From Salvelinus alpinus (taxonomy: Eukaryota > Chordata > Actinopteri > Salmoniformes > Salmonidae): a DNA stretch of 64,000 bases. A model generated the notes under the pieces. It saw only the letters and a list, made by a program, of their open reading frames with translations. It did not search any database and was not told where the DNA came from. Position 1 is the stretch's first letter, and each line of letters opens with the position of its first letter. The position numbers and the translations under genes were made by a program. Location of the stretch: the NCBI RefSeq assembly GCF_045679555.1, contig NC_092120.1:13009805-13073804 (forward strand), in the 5' to 3' direction. This document shows positions 1-12,314 of the stretch, in pieces.

Positions 1-207
1 GCTGTCAGCCAATCAGCATTCAGGGCACAAACCACCCAGTTTATGATGTTGAATATGGAGTCCTTACTACTTAGCTTAACAGGGTGCAATGACTTGTGTT
101 CTCTTCATCCCCTTTAAAAATGTTGAAGTTATTGCCAATGGCTAGTTTGTAATACGCAAGCCATAGACAACAAACCACCACTTCATAATCATTCATTTAT
201 TGCATTT

Positions 208-237
208 ACAGTACCAGTCAAAAGTGACTGGTACTGT
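208..237. repeat. Minimal Tc1-type MITE remnant (two fused inverted ends)
   Basis: Perfect inverted repeat: 13-bp arms (ACAGTACCAGTCA and its complement) around a 4-base AAAG loop, flanked by TA on both sides. CAGTACCAGTCAAAAG matches a Tc1/mariner-type end common in fish. I infer a transposon that lost everything except its two termini. Confidence 0.5.
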
Positions 238-1277
238 ATATAGCGCCTTTCCAGATGCTCAAAGCGCTGTAAGGAGGGGGGGGGGTTAAACATTATGATA
301 CTAAATGTAAGCACACTTCATAGGGTTGTGGAACTATGGACTGAGTCGAGATGACCTGTGATACCAACATTTCTGTTGCACATCACAACAGGTAAAGATG
401 TGACGAGCATATCTATGCTAGGCATTCATGAGCACATCTTCACAGCAATAATATGTCTTAGCATGCCTTTGTAGTGGGTTGGTTGATCAAATCACATGGA
501 ATGGGAGCAGGTTCACTGAAGCAGTGTGTGCCAAGACAGGAATGACAAAATACAATGTCAGATGAGTTGTTGTCATCACAGGAGGTTGGTGGCACCTTAA
601 TTGGGGAAAACAGGCTTGTGGTAATGACTGGAATGAGTAGAATAGTGTCAAATACATTCCGTTCGCGCCGTTCCAGCCCTTTCTATGAGACGTCATCCCC
701 TCGGCAGCCTCTACTGTGTCATATTAATGTAAATTGCAGCAGCTGAAAATGAGTCAAAAGTTTTTTTTTTTTTTTTACATATAAAAAGAGGGAAAATGCA
801 ATTCTAGTTATGCAAACTTTTGAGGGATTGTTTTTTACAGACAAACATTAGACTTTTATATTTACACACTTCATAAAAATTATGTGATTTGGTCAATATA
901 GAATATGTATCAAGACACAAAGTTTAATTTACATTCTCAGAGGCATAGATCATGACTATCACAGTTATTATGTGTGGTTTATTTGAAAATGTAAAGCAGA
1001 AATGAGATTTTATTTACACTATTTTAGTAGGGGGGATACATAAAAGAAAAACATTACAAAGAATAGATTAACAGGTAAAACAGTCTTTGGTAAGTATCAT
1101 GCTTTATAATAAATGTTAGCCTATGTTCCTCCTCATTAGTATAGCTGGGGATCAGAACTCAACTGAGAAAGAGAGAAAGTACTTGGAAATGTCAGTCTTA
1201 GTGTAAAGACCAAATTGGACTGAATATAATCTTGGTATCTATGGCTAATTATTAATTCATTTTTAAGTGAGAAAATG
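238..1277. other. 3' flank of gene A; no gene seen
   Basis: AT-rich non-coding sequence downstream of the minus-strand gene A. Short G and T homopolymers are present. I see no convincing coding region; the short ORFs lack known domains. It presumably contains the gene A 3' UTR. Confidence 0.4.
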
Positions 1278-2453
1278 TCAATTGTAGTGAACGCAAACAT
1301 AGAAGTTCTTGTGCTCCTCCCAGTAGTGTAGCTCTTCAGCAAAGCTCCAGGCACAAGCCAGGTCTTTGCAAGTCTTGACCGTGTGGACTGCACATGGACC
1401 TGGCAACTGCTCAAACAGGAGCTCAGCTGTACCCACTACGGTGATTTTCTTCTGATCCTGGATCAGCTGCTGGATGTGGGTCTTGTTCAGAGGCTCAGGC
1501 GAGGCACTGTAGGACACCATGATGTTCAGCTTCTCGTCTGTTGCTGGCACCTGAAAGCGATTTTTTCCTGTGGGGCACTGGATGTCCTTTTTGTTGGAGA
1601 ACAGGCCCGAAGGGGAGCTGAATACACGGACAGACCAGCACACCCAGTCATACTTTCTTTTCAGCTTCTCCAAAATGGCATCTGCCAGCTGCTGGTTGCT
1701 CAGGTCAGAGTGGTCCCTAACCAACCTCCGGGAATCTAGTTCAGCCTGCTTGGGGAAGCTGGTGATGCAGTCCTCAATGACAGCATTCATTTTCACCTGA
1801 ACATCCTTCATCTTTTCACCCCAGTCTTGAAGAAGCTTCTCTTCGTCATCGCAGTCCTTTAGAGCGGTGTAGCCCATCAGAGCGATGAGGCCTATGCAAA
1901 AGAGTTTCTTCAACCTGGCACAGAAGTCTTCCATTGCGCGTCGACTTTTCTCCTCATAGTTAAGAGTAATTTCCAACACTGACTCTCCAGAGAAGTTGTC
2001 TCCCGTCACGGCACTATAGAGGGTGTGTAGGTTTTTGTCGCCACCTGTTTTGACAAAATGCTCCATGAAAAGCTTCTTCTTGACTTCACGAAACTTGGGT
2101 TTGGCATTGAGGATGTCCATGTACTTGCGGAACTGGTTGGAGATGTTCTCCTCTACAGAAAAGTAAGCAGTGTCCGCTCCGCTCTTCTTGATCTCCTCGT
2201 TAATACGCTGCATCTCCTCTGAAACCACCTCCAGGCGTTCACGAACTTTCTGGAACTGCTCCTTCATGAACGCAGCTTCCTTGCTCTCCACATTGTCGAG
2301 GGCCAATTTCACGATGGGAGCAGCGATGGCGAAAACAGGGAAGAGGTCACCTGCGATACTGGCCACCACCTCAGCTCCCTGTTCAAACACTTCCATTACA
2401 GTCTCTACCACGTTCTTCTTCTCTGCTACGATCTTCTGTAGCTGGCCGGCCAT
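1278..2453 (-). CDS. rpz-like: Rapunzel-like protein (gene A, type 1)
   Basis: Intact 391-aa ORF with a genuine ATG, recognised as a member of the teleost rapunzel family. The founding zebrafish gene is known from a dominant skeletal and fin overgrowth mutant; the biochemical function is unknown. The protein is mostly helical. A hydrophobic stretch at residues 27-52 (from GAEVVASIAG) follows a charged start, a charged coiled-coil-like segment spans about 60-95, and a second hydrophobic segment at 183-198 follows the family motif FCARLKKLF (177-185). The C-terminal region carries YDWVCWSVRVF (268-278) and ends in YVCVHYN. There is no signal peptide. Length matches copies B and D (394 and 388 aa). 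The coding region is one exon; a spliced 5' UTR is likely (see 2999-3086). It is about 11 kb downstream of gene B on the same strand. Family assignment is confident; the exact paralog name is not. Confidence 0.92.
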   Translation of the reverse strand: MAGQLQKIVAEKKNVVETVMEVFEQGAEVVASIAGDLFPVFAIAAPIVKLALDNVESKEAAFMKEQFQKVRERLEVVSEEMQRINEEIKKSGADTAYFSVEENISNQFRKYMDILNAKPKFREVKKKLFMEHFVKTGGDKNLHTLYSAVTGDNFSGESVLEITLNYEEKSRRAMEDFCARLKKLFCIGLIALMGYTALKDCDDEEKLLQDWGEKMKDVQVKMNAVIEDCITSFPKQAELDSRRLVRDHSDLSNQQLADAILEKLKRKYDWVCWSVRVFSSPSGLFSNKKDIQCPTGKNRFQVPATDEKLNIMVSYSASPEPLNKTHIQQLIQDQKKITVVGTAELLFEQLPGPCAVHTVKTCKDLACAWSFAEELHYWEEHKNFYVCVHYN

Positions 2454-2998
2454 CTTTGCTTGATATTATTCAGTGAACAACAAATAACAGTATAAAATCT
2501 GAAAAAAAGAGCATAAGGACATGGTCAAAAGGATGTTTGAACTCTTTTATTTACATTAGACATGATAAAGTCTATGGTCTACAGAATGACTCGACTAAAC
2601 TGACACTTAATAATAGCAGAGTTTACCAAAGTCAGTCAGGGGGCAGCACTACACAGCCGATGAAAAAAATCTAAGCTTGATGATGAGTTGGTTATTTGAA
2701 TCAGTGGTGTAGTGCTAGGACAAAAACCAAAGCGTGCACCCTGGGGGGGGACTGAGTTTGTGAAACCCTGGTCTATAGAATGACTCTTAACAAAGACAGA
2801 AACCTTTCTACTGACACTTAACTACAGCATTATTGAAGAACCATTTAAAACATTTAAAATATAGACAACCCATCATCCCCCAGTTCAAGCCCTTAGTTAA
2901 AATGGAGGAAAAGTTCAACAGCAATACCAAAGTCTTAACAGTTAGGCCCATATAGTTATTTACCTACTTCCCTACAGTATATTCATATCTGAACTTAC

Positions 2999-3086
2999 GT
3001 AGAGCTGTTCTGGTTTTGTTGGACTGTGGCCTGCTTCCTTGCTCAAACTCAACTAGAGTGAATCCCTGCTGGCCTCACAGTGAGAA
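2999..3086 (-). promoter_or_regulatory. Probable 5' UTR exon of gene A
   Basis: On the minus strand a pyrimidine-rich acceptor (CTTTCTTTTTCAG) precedes 88 bases that end in CTCTAC followed by a near-consensus donor GTAAGTTC. It lies about 550 bp upstream of the gene A start codon, as expected for a small non-coding exon. This is inferred from splice signals only. Confidence 0.4.
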
Positions 3087-4479
3087 CTGAAAAAGAAAGA
3101 GAGAGAGGGATCAGTGTAAATTGCAGTACACAAGCAAAGCCTGCTGGGATTACAGCTGGACAAACCCAGTGAGCAATGAGGCAACAATGCAAAGAGAATT
3201 CACCAGTGAGGAAAGACACATAGGGGTAGATACTCTATGGAGTTGAAGGGGTGGTGCTAAGTGCATTGTAAGTGTACATTTGAAGAAATCACATACAGTA
3301 TCTAGCATTGGAATTACATAATTACAAGCAGGAATTAAGACTAATTTCAGCCTGGAGGCCATTTTAGATTTAATACTATCATTATTTGTTACAGAAGAAG
3401 TGACAGAACATTTATTATACCGCATGTAAAAAAATGTATTATACAGTATAACGTATACACCTCTGCTGCAATGAATAATTGCAAATTGTATTTGACAACT
3501 GGCATGAAATTACTTTCAGGTCAAAGTACAATGTTATAAGCTCACAGTTTATTAATGAAAACCTAATCCATTCTCCTTTGGCCCTTCAACTACCACCACC
3601 ATCCCCACCACGGTTGCTCGCTCAGCCAGTCCAGTCAATGCCACGGAGAGTGTGGGAGTGATGAACTGTCTGTTAGAGATTAAACTTGCTGAGCAGGAGT
3701 GCATTTTCCACAGAAATGCAAGTAACCACAGCAACAAGACAACGGAAACTATTCTGTCAGCATCTCAGTCTGCCTTTCTCTGCTGCTGAGGTCTGGCCCA
3801 AGGGGGTTTACACTGCAAAAGATCAGGGAAGATGTCACCCTCATTTCTCAACCTGATCTATCACCTACATCTACAGCTGTCAAGGGAGGCACAGTCTTTA
3901 TGGCCGTAGAGAACAGCGACTACTAACACAGATTTGTCTAAGAAAATCCAAGAACTCTAGAACAATCTCAACAGGCAAAGCTGACAACTCTCACGCATTT
4001 GACCCTCTTCTCACTCCACACCTCATATCTCGCATTGAAAAGTGCTGATTTTATTTTTGTAATTAGTTAGTGCGTTAACATTTCAACTGTGCTCCAAATT
4101 GTTTTGAAATTGGAGAATCTGCGCCACTGAGGTATAATAAGAACTGGAGAATGCGTCCAAGATGTCCGACCGTTGTTTTCAAGGTAAACCTACTAGAGTT
4201 CACATATGTCGATTCATGGACCGTTAATATCCAGGTGGCATCCGGTTTATACGGACAAACATCACATGCGCACAGGGAGCAGTGTCGACGTCATACAAAC
4301 CCATGGCAGACATTGGATGAACATAAAAATGTTCATATCTTCAGCTGAGTAAAAAAACAAAACAAAAATCGGCCTCAGCAACAATTATTTGAATAATTCA
4401 ATGGATGTTTTGTGCACAAAAGGTGATGACTAACGTGTCTTATTAGGAATTTTCAAATCTGACTTCTCTATGTATTCGA
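3087..4479. other. Upstream or intronic region of gene A; no gene seen
   Basis: Non-coding, AT-rich, no recognisable domain in any frame. Probably intron between gene A 5' UTR exons. A short segment near 2733-2770 resembles the ends of a common fish hAT MITE. Confidence 0.35.
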
Positions 4480-6160
4480 CCCCGGGTGGCGCAGCTGTCT
4501 AAGACACTGCATCGCAGTGTTTGAGGCATCACTACAGACCCTGGTTTGATACCGGGCGGTATCACAACCGGCCGTGATCGAGAGTCCCATAGGGCGGCAC
4601 ACAATTGGCCCAGCGCTGTCCGGATTCGGGGAGGGTTTGGCCGGGGTAGGCCGTTATTGTAAATAAGAATTTGTTCTTAACTTATTATGGCTGGGGGCAG
4701 AATTGAGTAGCTTGGATGAATAAGGTGCCCAGAGTAAACGGCCTGCTACCTCAGTCCCAGTTGCTAATATATGCATAGTATATTTGGATAGAAAACACTC
4801 TGAAGTTTATAAAACTGTTTGAATGATGTCTGTGAGTATAGCAGAACTCATATGTCAGGCAAAAGCCTGAGAAAAAATCCAACCAGGAAGTGGGAAATCT
4901 GAGGTTGGTCGTTTTTCAACTCATTCCCTATTGAAGATACAGTGGAATATTGGTCATGTTGCACTTCCTAAGGCTTCCACTAGATGTCAAACATCTTAAG
5001 AAACTTGTTTGAGGCTTCTACTGTAAAGGAGGGGCTCATAAGGGCTCTTTGAGTCAGTTGTCTGGCAGAGTGCCACTGGCGTGACGCTCGTTCACGTGAG
5101 AGGTAGCTCGCGTTCCATTGCTTTTTCTACAGACAAAGGAATTCTCCGGTTGGAACATTATTGAAGATTTATGTTAAAAACATCCTAAAGATTGATTCTA
5201 TACATCATTTGACATGCTTCTACGGACTGTAACGGAACTTTTTGACATTTCGTCTGCTCCTAGTGAATGCGCTTCGTGACTTTGGATTTTTTTTACAAAA
5301 CGTGCTAACAAAAGTAGCTATTTGGACATAAATCATGGACATTATCGAACAAAAACATTTATTGTGGAACTGGGATTCCTGGGAGTGCATTCTGATGAAG
5401 ATCATCAAAGGTAAGTGAATATTTATCATGTTAATTCTGACTTCTGTTGACTGCACAATATGGCGGATATCTTTTTGGCTGGTTTGGGCTCTGAGCGCCG
5501 TACTCAGATTATTGCATGGTTTGCTTTTTCCGTAAAGATTTTTTGAAATCTGACACAGCGGTTGCATTAAAGAGAAGTGGATCTAAAATTACATGTATAA
5601 CACTTGTATCTTTGATCAACATTTATTATGAGTATTTCTGGAAATTGATGTGGCTCTCTGCAAAATCACCGGATGTTTTTGGAACTACTGAACATAACGC
5701 GCCAATGTATACTGGCATTTAAAAAAATATAAATATGAACTTTACCGAACAAAACATACATGTATTGTGTAACTTGAAGTCCTATGAGTGTCATCTGATG
5801 AAGATCATCAAAGGTTAGTGTTTAATTTTATCTCTATTTCTGCTTTTTGTGACTCCTGTCTTTGGCTGGAAAAATGGCTGTGTTTTTCGGTGACTTGGCG
5901 GTGACCTAACATAATCGTTTGTGGTGCTTTCACTGTAAAGCCTTTTTGAAATCGGACACTGTGGTGGGATTAACAACAAGATTACCTTTAAAATGGTATA
6001 AGATACTTGTATGTTTGAGGAATTTTAATTATGAGATTTCTGTTGTTTGAATTTGGCGCCCTGCACTTTCACTGGCTGTTGTCATATCGATCCCGTTAGC
6101 GGGATCTCAGCCATAAGAAGTTTTAACTGACTTGCCTGGTTAAATAAAATACAAAAAAAA
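4480..6160 (+). mobile_element. tRNA-derived salmonid SINE, split by an insertion
   Basis: The left part (about 4480-4680) has a tRNA-like A box (GGGTGGCGCAGCTGTCTAAG) and B box (GGTTTGATACC), then a body typical of salmonid SINEs. The conserved tail is cut after TTGTTCTTAA and resumes at 6121 as TTTTAACTGACTTGCC, then TTAAATAAAA. I do not assign a SINE subfamily. Confidence 0.8.
4681..6120. mobile_element. 1.44-kb TIR element, copy 1 (inside the SINE)
   Basis: Starts CTTATTATGGCTG and ends with the near-complement CAGCCATAAGAAG. The interior is non-coding with recurrent phrases such as GAAGATCATCAAAGGT. Its second copy at 21305-22735 matches across the whole length, and a fragment lies at 39480-39806. 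It interrupts the SINE tail precisely. No transposase ORF, so it is non-autonomous. The target-site duplication cannot be fixed by eye; TTAA or an 8-bp imperfect repeat are both possible. Confidence 0.75.
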
Positions 6161-6500
6161 TGTGGCAGTGTATGGAACATTGTCTTTCTGGGCTGGGCAT
6201 CAGCTAAACTGCAGTACTGAAGCAAAACTGTAGGAGCAGTAGAAACCATGCTTCTGGACCTGAACCCTGGCCCCTTGATCTGCGTCTGCAATTTAACATC
6301 ACAAACGGAACCTCTATCATTGAGGGGGTTCGATTAATCTTGCCTGGGTGCGCAGGTAGCCGTGTTTTACATGGGCTGAAAGTTGACTGCATTTGATTTG
6401 GAATCAGGATGCCTTCTGGGCGTGAGCCAGGTGCCCCTGTGCCCCTGTTCAAAGCCCAGGGTTAAGTCGGTTAAGTCGGCTCAAAACAAAAGTGACATAA
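6160..6500. other. Unassigned sequence between SINE and LINE
   Basis: About 340 bp with no recognisable domain or repeat end. The LINE to its right has lost its 3' half, so this may mark a deletion breakpoint. Confidence 0.3.
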
Positions 6501-8690
6501 TTAAGCACGTGTAGTAATTAGTAGGATCCTGTGTTTTCCCATGCAATTGTTTAGATCCTTGAGCGTGGCTGAGGTGCATCCGTGACCAGCTCGGAAACCG
6601 GATTGCATAGCGGAGAAGGTACGGTGGGATTCAAAATGGTCGGTGATCTGTTTGTTCACTTGGCTTTCGAAGCCTTTAGAAAGGCAGGTCAGGATGGATA
6701 TAGGTCTGTAACAGTTTGGGTCTAGAGTGTCTCCCCCTTTGAAGAGGGGGATGATCGTGGCCGCTTTCCAATCTTTAGGAATCTCAGACAATAAGAAAGA
6801 GAGATTGAACAGACTAGTAATAGGGGTTGCGCCAATGGCGGCGGATAATTTTAGGACGAGAGGGTCCAAATTGTCTAGTCCAGTTGATTTGTAGGGATCC
6901 AGATTCTGCAGCTCTTTCAGGTCATCAGCTGTCTGGATTTGGGTGAAGGAGAAGCGGGGAGGGGGGGGGGGGGGGGGTGCAGAGCTGTTGGCCGGGGTTG
7001 GGGTAGCCAGGTGGAAAGCGTGGCCAGCCGTAGAGAAATGCTTATTGAAATTCTCAATTATCGTGGATTTATCGGTGGTGACAGTGTTTCCTAGCCTCAG
7101 TGCAGTGGGCAGCTGAGAGGAGTTGCTCTTATTCTCAGAGGACTTTACAGTGTTCTAAAACTTCTTGGAGTTCGTGCTGCAGGATGCAAATTTCTGTTTG
7201 AAAAAGCTAGCCTTTGCTTTCCTAACTGACTGTGCATATTGGTTCCTGACTTCCCTGAAAAGTTGCATATCGCAGGGAATATTCGAAGCTAGTGCAGTGC
7301 GCCACAGGATGTTTTTGTGCTAGTCAAGGGCAGTCAAGTCTGGAGTGAACCAAGGGCTATATTTGTTCTTAGTTCCAAATGTTTTGAAAGGGGCATGCTT
7401 ATTTAAGATGGTGAGGAAGGCACATTTGGGCATCCTCTACTGATGGGATGAGGTCAATATCCTTCCAGGATACCCAGGCCAGGTTGTTTAGAAAGGCCTG
7501 CTTGCAGAAGTGTTTTAGGGACCGCTTGACAGTGATGAGGGGTGGTCGTTTGACCGCGGACCCATAACGAACGCAGGCAATGAGGCAGTGATCGCTGAGA
7601 TCCTGGTTGAAGACAGCAGAGGTGTATTTAGAGGGCAAGTTGGTCAGAATGATATCTATGTGGGTGCCCATGTTTACGGATTTGGGGTTGTACCTGGTAG
7701 GTTCCTTGATAATTTGTGTGAGATTGGGGGCATCTAGTTTAGATTGTAGGACGGCCGGGGTGTAAAGCATTTCCCAGTTTAGGTCACCTAACAGTATGAA
7801 CTATGAAGATAAATGGGGGTCATTCAATTCAAATATGGTGTCCACTGTTCAGGGCACAGCTGGGAGCTGAGGGGGGTCTATAACAAGCGACAACAGTGAG
7901 AGACTTATTTCTGGAGAGATGGATTTTTAAAAGTAGTAGTTCGAACTGTTTGGGCATAGACCTGGATAGTAGGACAGAACTCTGCAGGCTAACTCCGCCC
8001 CCTTTAGCAGTTCTATCTTGACGGAAAATGTTGTAATTGGGATGGAAATTTCAGAATTATTGGTGGCCTTCCTAAACCAGGATTCAGACAAGGCTAGGAC
8101 ATCAGGGTTGGCGGAGTGATCTAAAGCAGTGAATAAAGCAAACTTAAGCAACAGGAGGCTTCTGATGTTAACATGCATGAACCCAAGGCGTTTCCGGTTA
8201 CAGAAGTCAACAAATGAGAGCGCCTGGGGACACACAGGGCCTGGGTTAACCTCTACATCACCAGAGGAACAGAGGAGGAGTTGGATAAGGCTAAAGGCTA
8301 TAAGAACTGGTCGTCTAGTGCATTCGGAACAGAGAGTAAAAGGAGCAGACTTCTGGGCGTGGTAGGATAGAGTCAGGGCATAATACACAGACAAGCGCAT
8401 GGCAGGGTGCGAGTACAGTGGAGGTAAACCTAGGCATTGAGTGACGATGAGAGAGGCTGCATCTCTGGAAGCGCCAGTTAAACTAGGTGCGGTCTCCGCA
8501 TGTCTAGGGGTTGGGGCAAGGGAGCTAACCGAGGCATGTAGAGCAGGACTTGGGGCTCCGCAGTAAAACAAAACAATAAGAGCTACCCTAAACAACAGTA
8601 TACAAGGCATATTGACATTGACATAGGTAGAGTAAGATGATGGCAATGATCTTCAACTAGTAGGGTTAAACCACCTGAATATTGATATTT
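6500..8690 (-). pseudogene. Decayed APE-type LINE with 2A-like peptide
   Basis: A non-LTR retrotransposon read right to left. The first ORF piece (7927-8610, 227 aa from its first real ATG) has a hydrophobic leader (MPCILLFRVALIVLFYCG), then SGDVEVNPGP at residues 116-125, then the start of an endonuclease domain (HVNIRS, LALSESWFR). A second piece (7399-7770) carries the endonuclease end, including LSDHCL. A third (6501-6869) has the reverse transcriptase start (PKDWKAATIIPLFKGG, NCYRPIS, QSGFRAGHGC). Frameshifts separate the pieces, and the catalytic YADD part and 3' end are missing. Chain order and motifs fit a Rex1/CR1/L2-group LINE; the exact clade is uncertain. Confidence 0.8.
8236..8262 (-). 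other. 2A-like ribosome-skipping motif GDVEVNPGP
   Basis: Encodes GDVEVNPGP, which fits the 2A consensus D-x-E-x-N-P-G-P, followed directly by the endonuclease region. 2A motifs of this kind are known at the N-terminus of some APE-type LINE ORFs in animals. Skipping would occur between Gly124 and Pro125. In this decayed copy it is a fossil, but the motif itself is intact. Confidence 0.8.
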
Positions 8691-11154
8691 ATTCGATTTT
8701 TCTTAAAGGTTGGTTGATTGAGAAATGAATTGTTATAACAAGAACATTCTCAAACACCCAACACTTGGGAAACATAGATCAGGAGTTGCCAACCCTCCTA
8801 GAGTGCAAGCAGGATTTTCTTCCAGCCCTATTTGAAAGAGTTCACCCAAATGACAAAACACTAAATGTTTGTGTCTTTAACTAGATTGCAATCTATGATT
8901 TGGTTGATGGCAATGATCTGCCATCAACCATTAATACTGCCATCAACCATTAATATTACAATTTCTTGTGCAGAGCATTTGTGTAGTGGTAACACTCCCG
9001 TCACGTGTCACATACAACTTTACACTGAGAACAGGTATCAATCCCGTCTTCCAACCTTCCCACTGTTTTTCCCAATGTGCCTGTCTCCCCATCTCATTTA
9101 ATTACTGTCTGAATAAAGTGTCAAACTACCACAAAAATCTAAAAGTAACAAAGTCGTTGAATTTTGAGTGTTAAATTACTGTTCAAAGCATCCTGAATAC
9201 ACCTGACCTTTGGTTTTCATTAAAAAAATTAAAAATGTTCCACTCTTAGGCCTAAGCCATGTCAAAATACGTAGAATTGCAGGGAATTAGCTTTAAAACA
9301 GTACCATTTTCATGGGGGAGGACCCCCAGACCCCACGTCTAGGGATTGTGTTAGGGGGCAATGAAATTTGCATAGCAAATGTCTTCAAAGGTTGGCAGCC
9401 CTGTCAATGTAATTGATTATAATGTACAATCCAGCATACTAAATATAAACAGATGGTCTGATACTATTAGATCAGCAGCTATCATTAAAAAAATGGTGCA
9501 AATGGTTTTAAAAAGACACAGCTCTCATTGATAAAACATCTGCATCTGAAGCCAGTTCAATGATGGAAGCGGAATGTCATGCTTTAGGATAGAAAAACAT
9601 CCATCTCATTTGATTTAGCCATCCACACTGCCATGCTAAAAAATGAGACATTTCAGCTCTCCACTAAAACCCTAACTCCCAGGGGTTATCTCATGGTCTG
9701 AGTGTATGTGAAGTATCTCTACTGCACTAAAGCAGACAAATTATCCAGGGTAAAGTGATGGTGACTGTACATTTTCAGATGTGCAAGAATTAGGCTTAGA
9801 CACTAGCCAACACATAGATTGAATCAAAGTCGTTTACACATCATTTCAATTAAATTACGTTGAACCAAGGTGGAATAGACGTTGGATTTACATCTGTACC
9901 CAGTGGGTACAGACTCAAAAGTGCTATAGCTGTAGCTCTACAAAGGAGGCATATCTCAGGCCAAATAATTCACCAAATAACAAGCATACCAGTCAACCTT
10001 CAAATGTACATTAACTGATGTCCACTGACAAGCAGTTAGGCCTACTGAAGTAATAATTGTCAACATCATAACTGATCCATTTGTATATCAATATCTGGCC
10101 ATCAAGATACACTATAAAATGTCTCTTCTTTTCATGGTTTGAGTCCTAAATTAAATAAAAATCATTCAAAGCTGCAAGAATAAATGGCAACATTTGAGTG
10201 GCCCAAACAATCAGTAAGCTACAGTATCTATGTCGATTGAGGACTAGTTGAGGGAGGTGGCCAAATCATCCTGTGAAGCTTGCCCACATAAACACTGACC
10301 AGCCATGACTGGCTGCATTTAACAAATGGACATAGCTCTTTGCAAGCCAAGAAGAGAAAATCATATTACACTTGTTGTTGTTAAAAGCTGTTCATGTGGC
10401 CTCTTAATGGGAAATGTATCGATTAGCTCGTTCAACAAGGGCTCTAATTGCTTTATTTCAGGACCTTGTTTAACTCCCTATACAGTCTGCATACCTCGTG
10501 GATTAATATGATAAGGCCTTGCAACAATATGTCAATTGATTAAATTCAGCACTGTTGGCACTGCAGTAGTACTTGTATCGTGACAATATATAATTATGGC
10601 CACGAGAAACACTTCCTGGAAAAGGCCTGCACATTATGTCACCGATTCTAGGCTACCAACGCCCAACTACTGTTTTGACAGAAGTTGTGCACATAGTTAC
10701 ATTGTGTGTTTTGCACAACTTACAGTAAAACATGGGCTATTATTTAAATGCGCACATTACATTATAAAGTAATGTTTTCAAAGATATCGTAGGATCTCAA
10801 AAAGTCATGACCAATTTTACCAGTCTGGTCGTTAAAGAACTGCGCAACTAATGAAAAGAGCTGCGATAACTTTTGGAAAATACAGACAGAACTGTGTAAT
10901 CCTATTGAAGAAACATTTAAATGGTTATATGCAATTATGTTTGGCTAAAAACTCACCTTTTCATTCGCTTTAGTTTGAGGAAGAAATTATTTATCCGATC
11001 TGTTTTTCTCTTCCTATTGGTCATATGGTTCTCATATTACAGTTAAAGTGACACACCCATCGACAGAGAGCTAAACTTGGGTGGTGGTTAGACAAGTTTT
11101 TGAACAAATGATAGCATATTTTCCTGGTCAACATAGAAACTATAATAAATTATA
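8691..11154. other. Intergenic or intronic; scattered short repeats
   Basis: No coding gene seen. A fragment at about 9780-9917 (GTTGAACCAAGGTGGAATAG, then CCCAGTGGGTACAG) resembles the common fish MITE ending CCCAGTGGG. Around 8776-8840 there is a short repeat-like stretch. The rest is AT-rich unique-looking sequence. Confidence 0.4.
10957..11045 (-). promoter_or_regulatory. Possible first exon and promoter of gene A
   Basis: On the minus strand a CCAAT-containing stretch (ATATGACCAATAGGAAG) is followed by AGCGAATGAAAAG and a consensus donor GTGAGTTTTT at 10956. Its position upstream of gene A and downstream of the gene B 3' flank would suit the gene A transcription start. Speculative; no TATA box is obvious. 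Confidence 0.25.
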
Positions 11155-11906
11155 CTCCTTTGACAAATAACTGACAAAAGTATTTTACCAAAACTATTAT
11201 AACATTTGCTGATGATAGTTGTGTTTATATTGTGTGAGCTGATGATTGTTTAGGGAGTAATGTAAATCAACTGTCATATATTATCAGTATCAATGTTTAT
11301 GACTACATGTACCTCTGCTTAAACGTTTTTACATACAGTACCCTCAAAAAGTATGTTACATTTCCTCAGCTGCAGATAGAAATAGAACATAAACGTCCTA
11401 ATTTACTATTGCATAAAATTCCTGATTTACTATTGCATAATGATGACCAGCGATAACAATGTCCTTTATATTGTGGTTTATTATGAATAAAGAAGACCAT
11501 AAACATGAGAAATTATAGCTCTATGAAGGATATCAAATGTGTGAATATAGACAGAGATGTAATGTTGTAAGGATATAGATTTGGACAGTGTGATGCATCT
11601 ATCAACAGCATTTTCCAAAGGAGCTTGAGTAAGTCCTCAGTACATTGATGAGGAGAAATGTTTGTTTGCTGATAGGTTACATAACACATTATTACGCTGG
11701 CTGGTGTGCTAATTTACAGTATGGTCATCATGAAATACTGGAATGCAGGTAAAATAAGGTATCTTACTATTCTATTTGGTAGGAGGAAGTACTACGTTCT
11801 CATATGTTGTCATTGTTGTTGAGTAGATAGCCACAGTCTGGCATAAAATGTCTCTGTATATGTATATGTCCATTAATACACATATACAAATCCTGATAGT
11901 TTAACC

Positions 11907-12084
11907 CAGGTGTGTCAAACTCATTTTGCCCAGGGGGCCACATTCAGTCTTCAAAGAGATCGAGGCGCCGTACTGAAAATTGGTTATATTTCTTTGCCGG
12001 GACATTTTGCATAAGACAGTCCACTATCCATAGTTTTTCTCCCCAAAAATATGGCCACTGCGGGCCCTGTGTTTGACACCCCTG
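11907..12084. mobile_element. hAT-type MITE in the 3' flank of gene B
   Basis: Begins CAGGTGTGTCAAACTCA and ends TTTGACACCCCTG, the ends of a common fish hAT-like MITE. Flanked by GTTTAACC and GTTTAAAT, an imperfect 8-bp target duplication. The homologous place in unit 2 (near 47230) lacks it, so it inserted after the duplication. Confidence 0.8.
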
Positions 12085-12314
12085 GTTTAAATTATCACAA
12101 ACTACACAACAATCTACAAGGCCAATAAACAAATTAAAATGTTGCAGTCTGTAACAAGAGATTACATTTCACACAACCACTAGCTAAAGCATCAGCTAGG
12201 TTTGAGATATCAATAAAAACACCTCTAAAGTCAGTTATAAACATTCATGAATTGTATTTGTAGTTTTCCCCCCTTATAACTACTCTATTTTCCATTGCAC
12301 TGTGTAACAAAAGG

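Noticed and set aside
4480-4680. A tRNA gene suggested by A and B boxes
   Set aside because: It has no complete cloverleaf and continues into a SINE body and tail.
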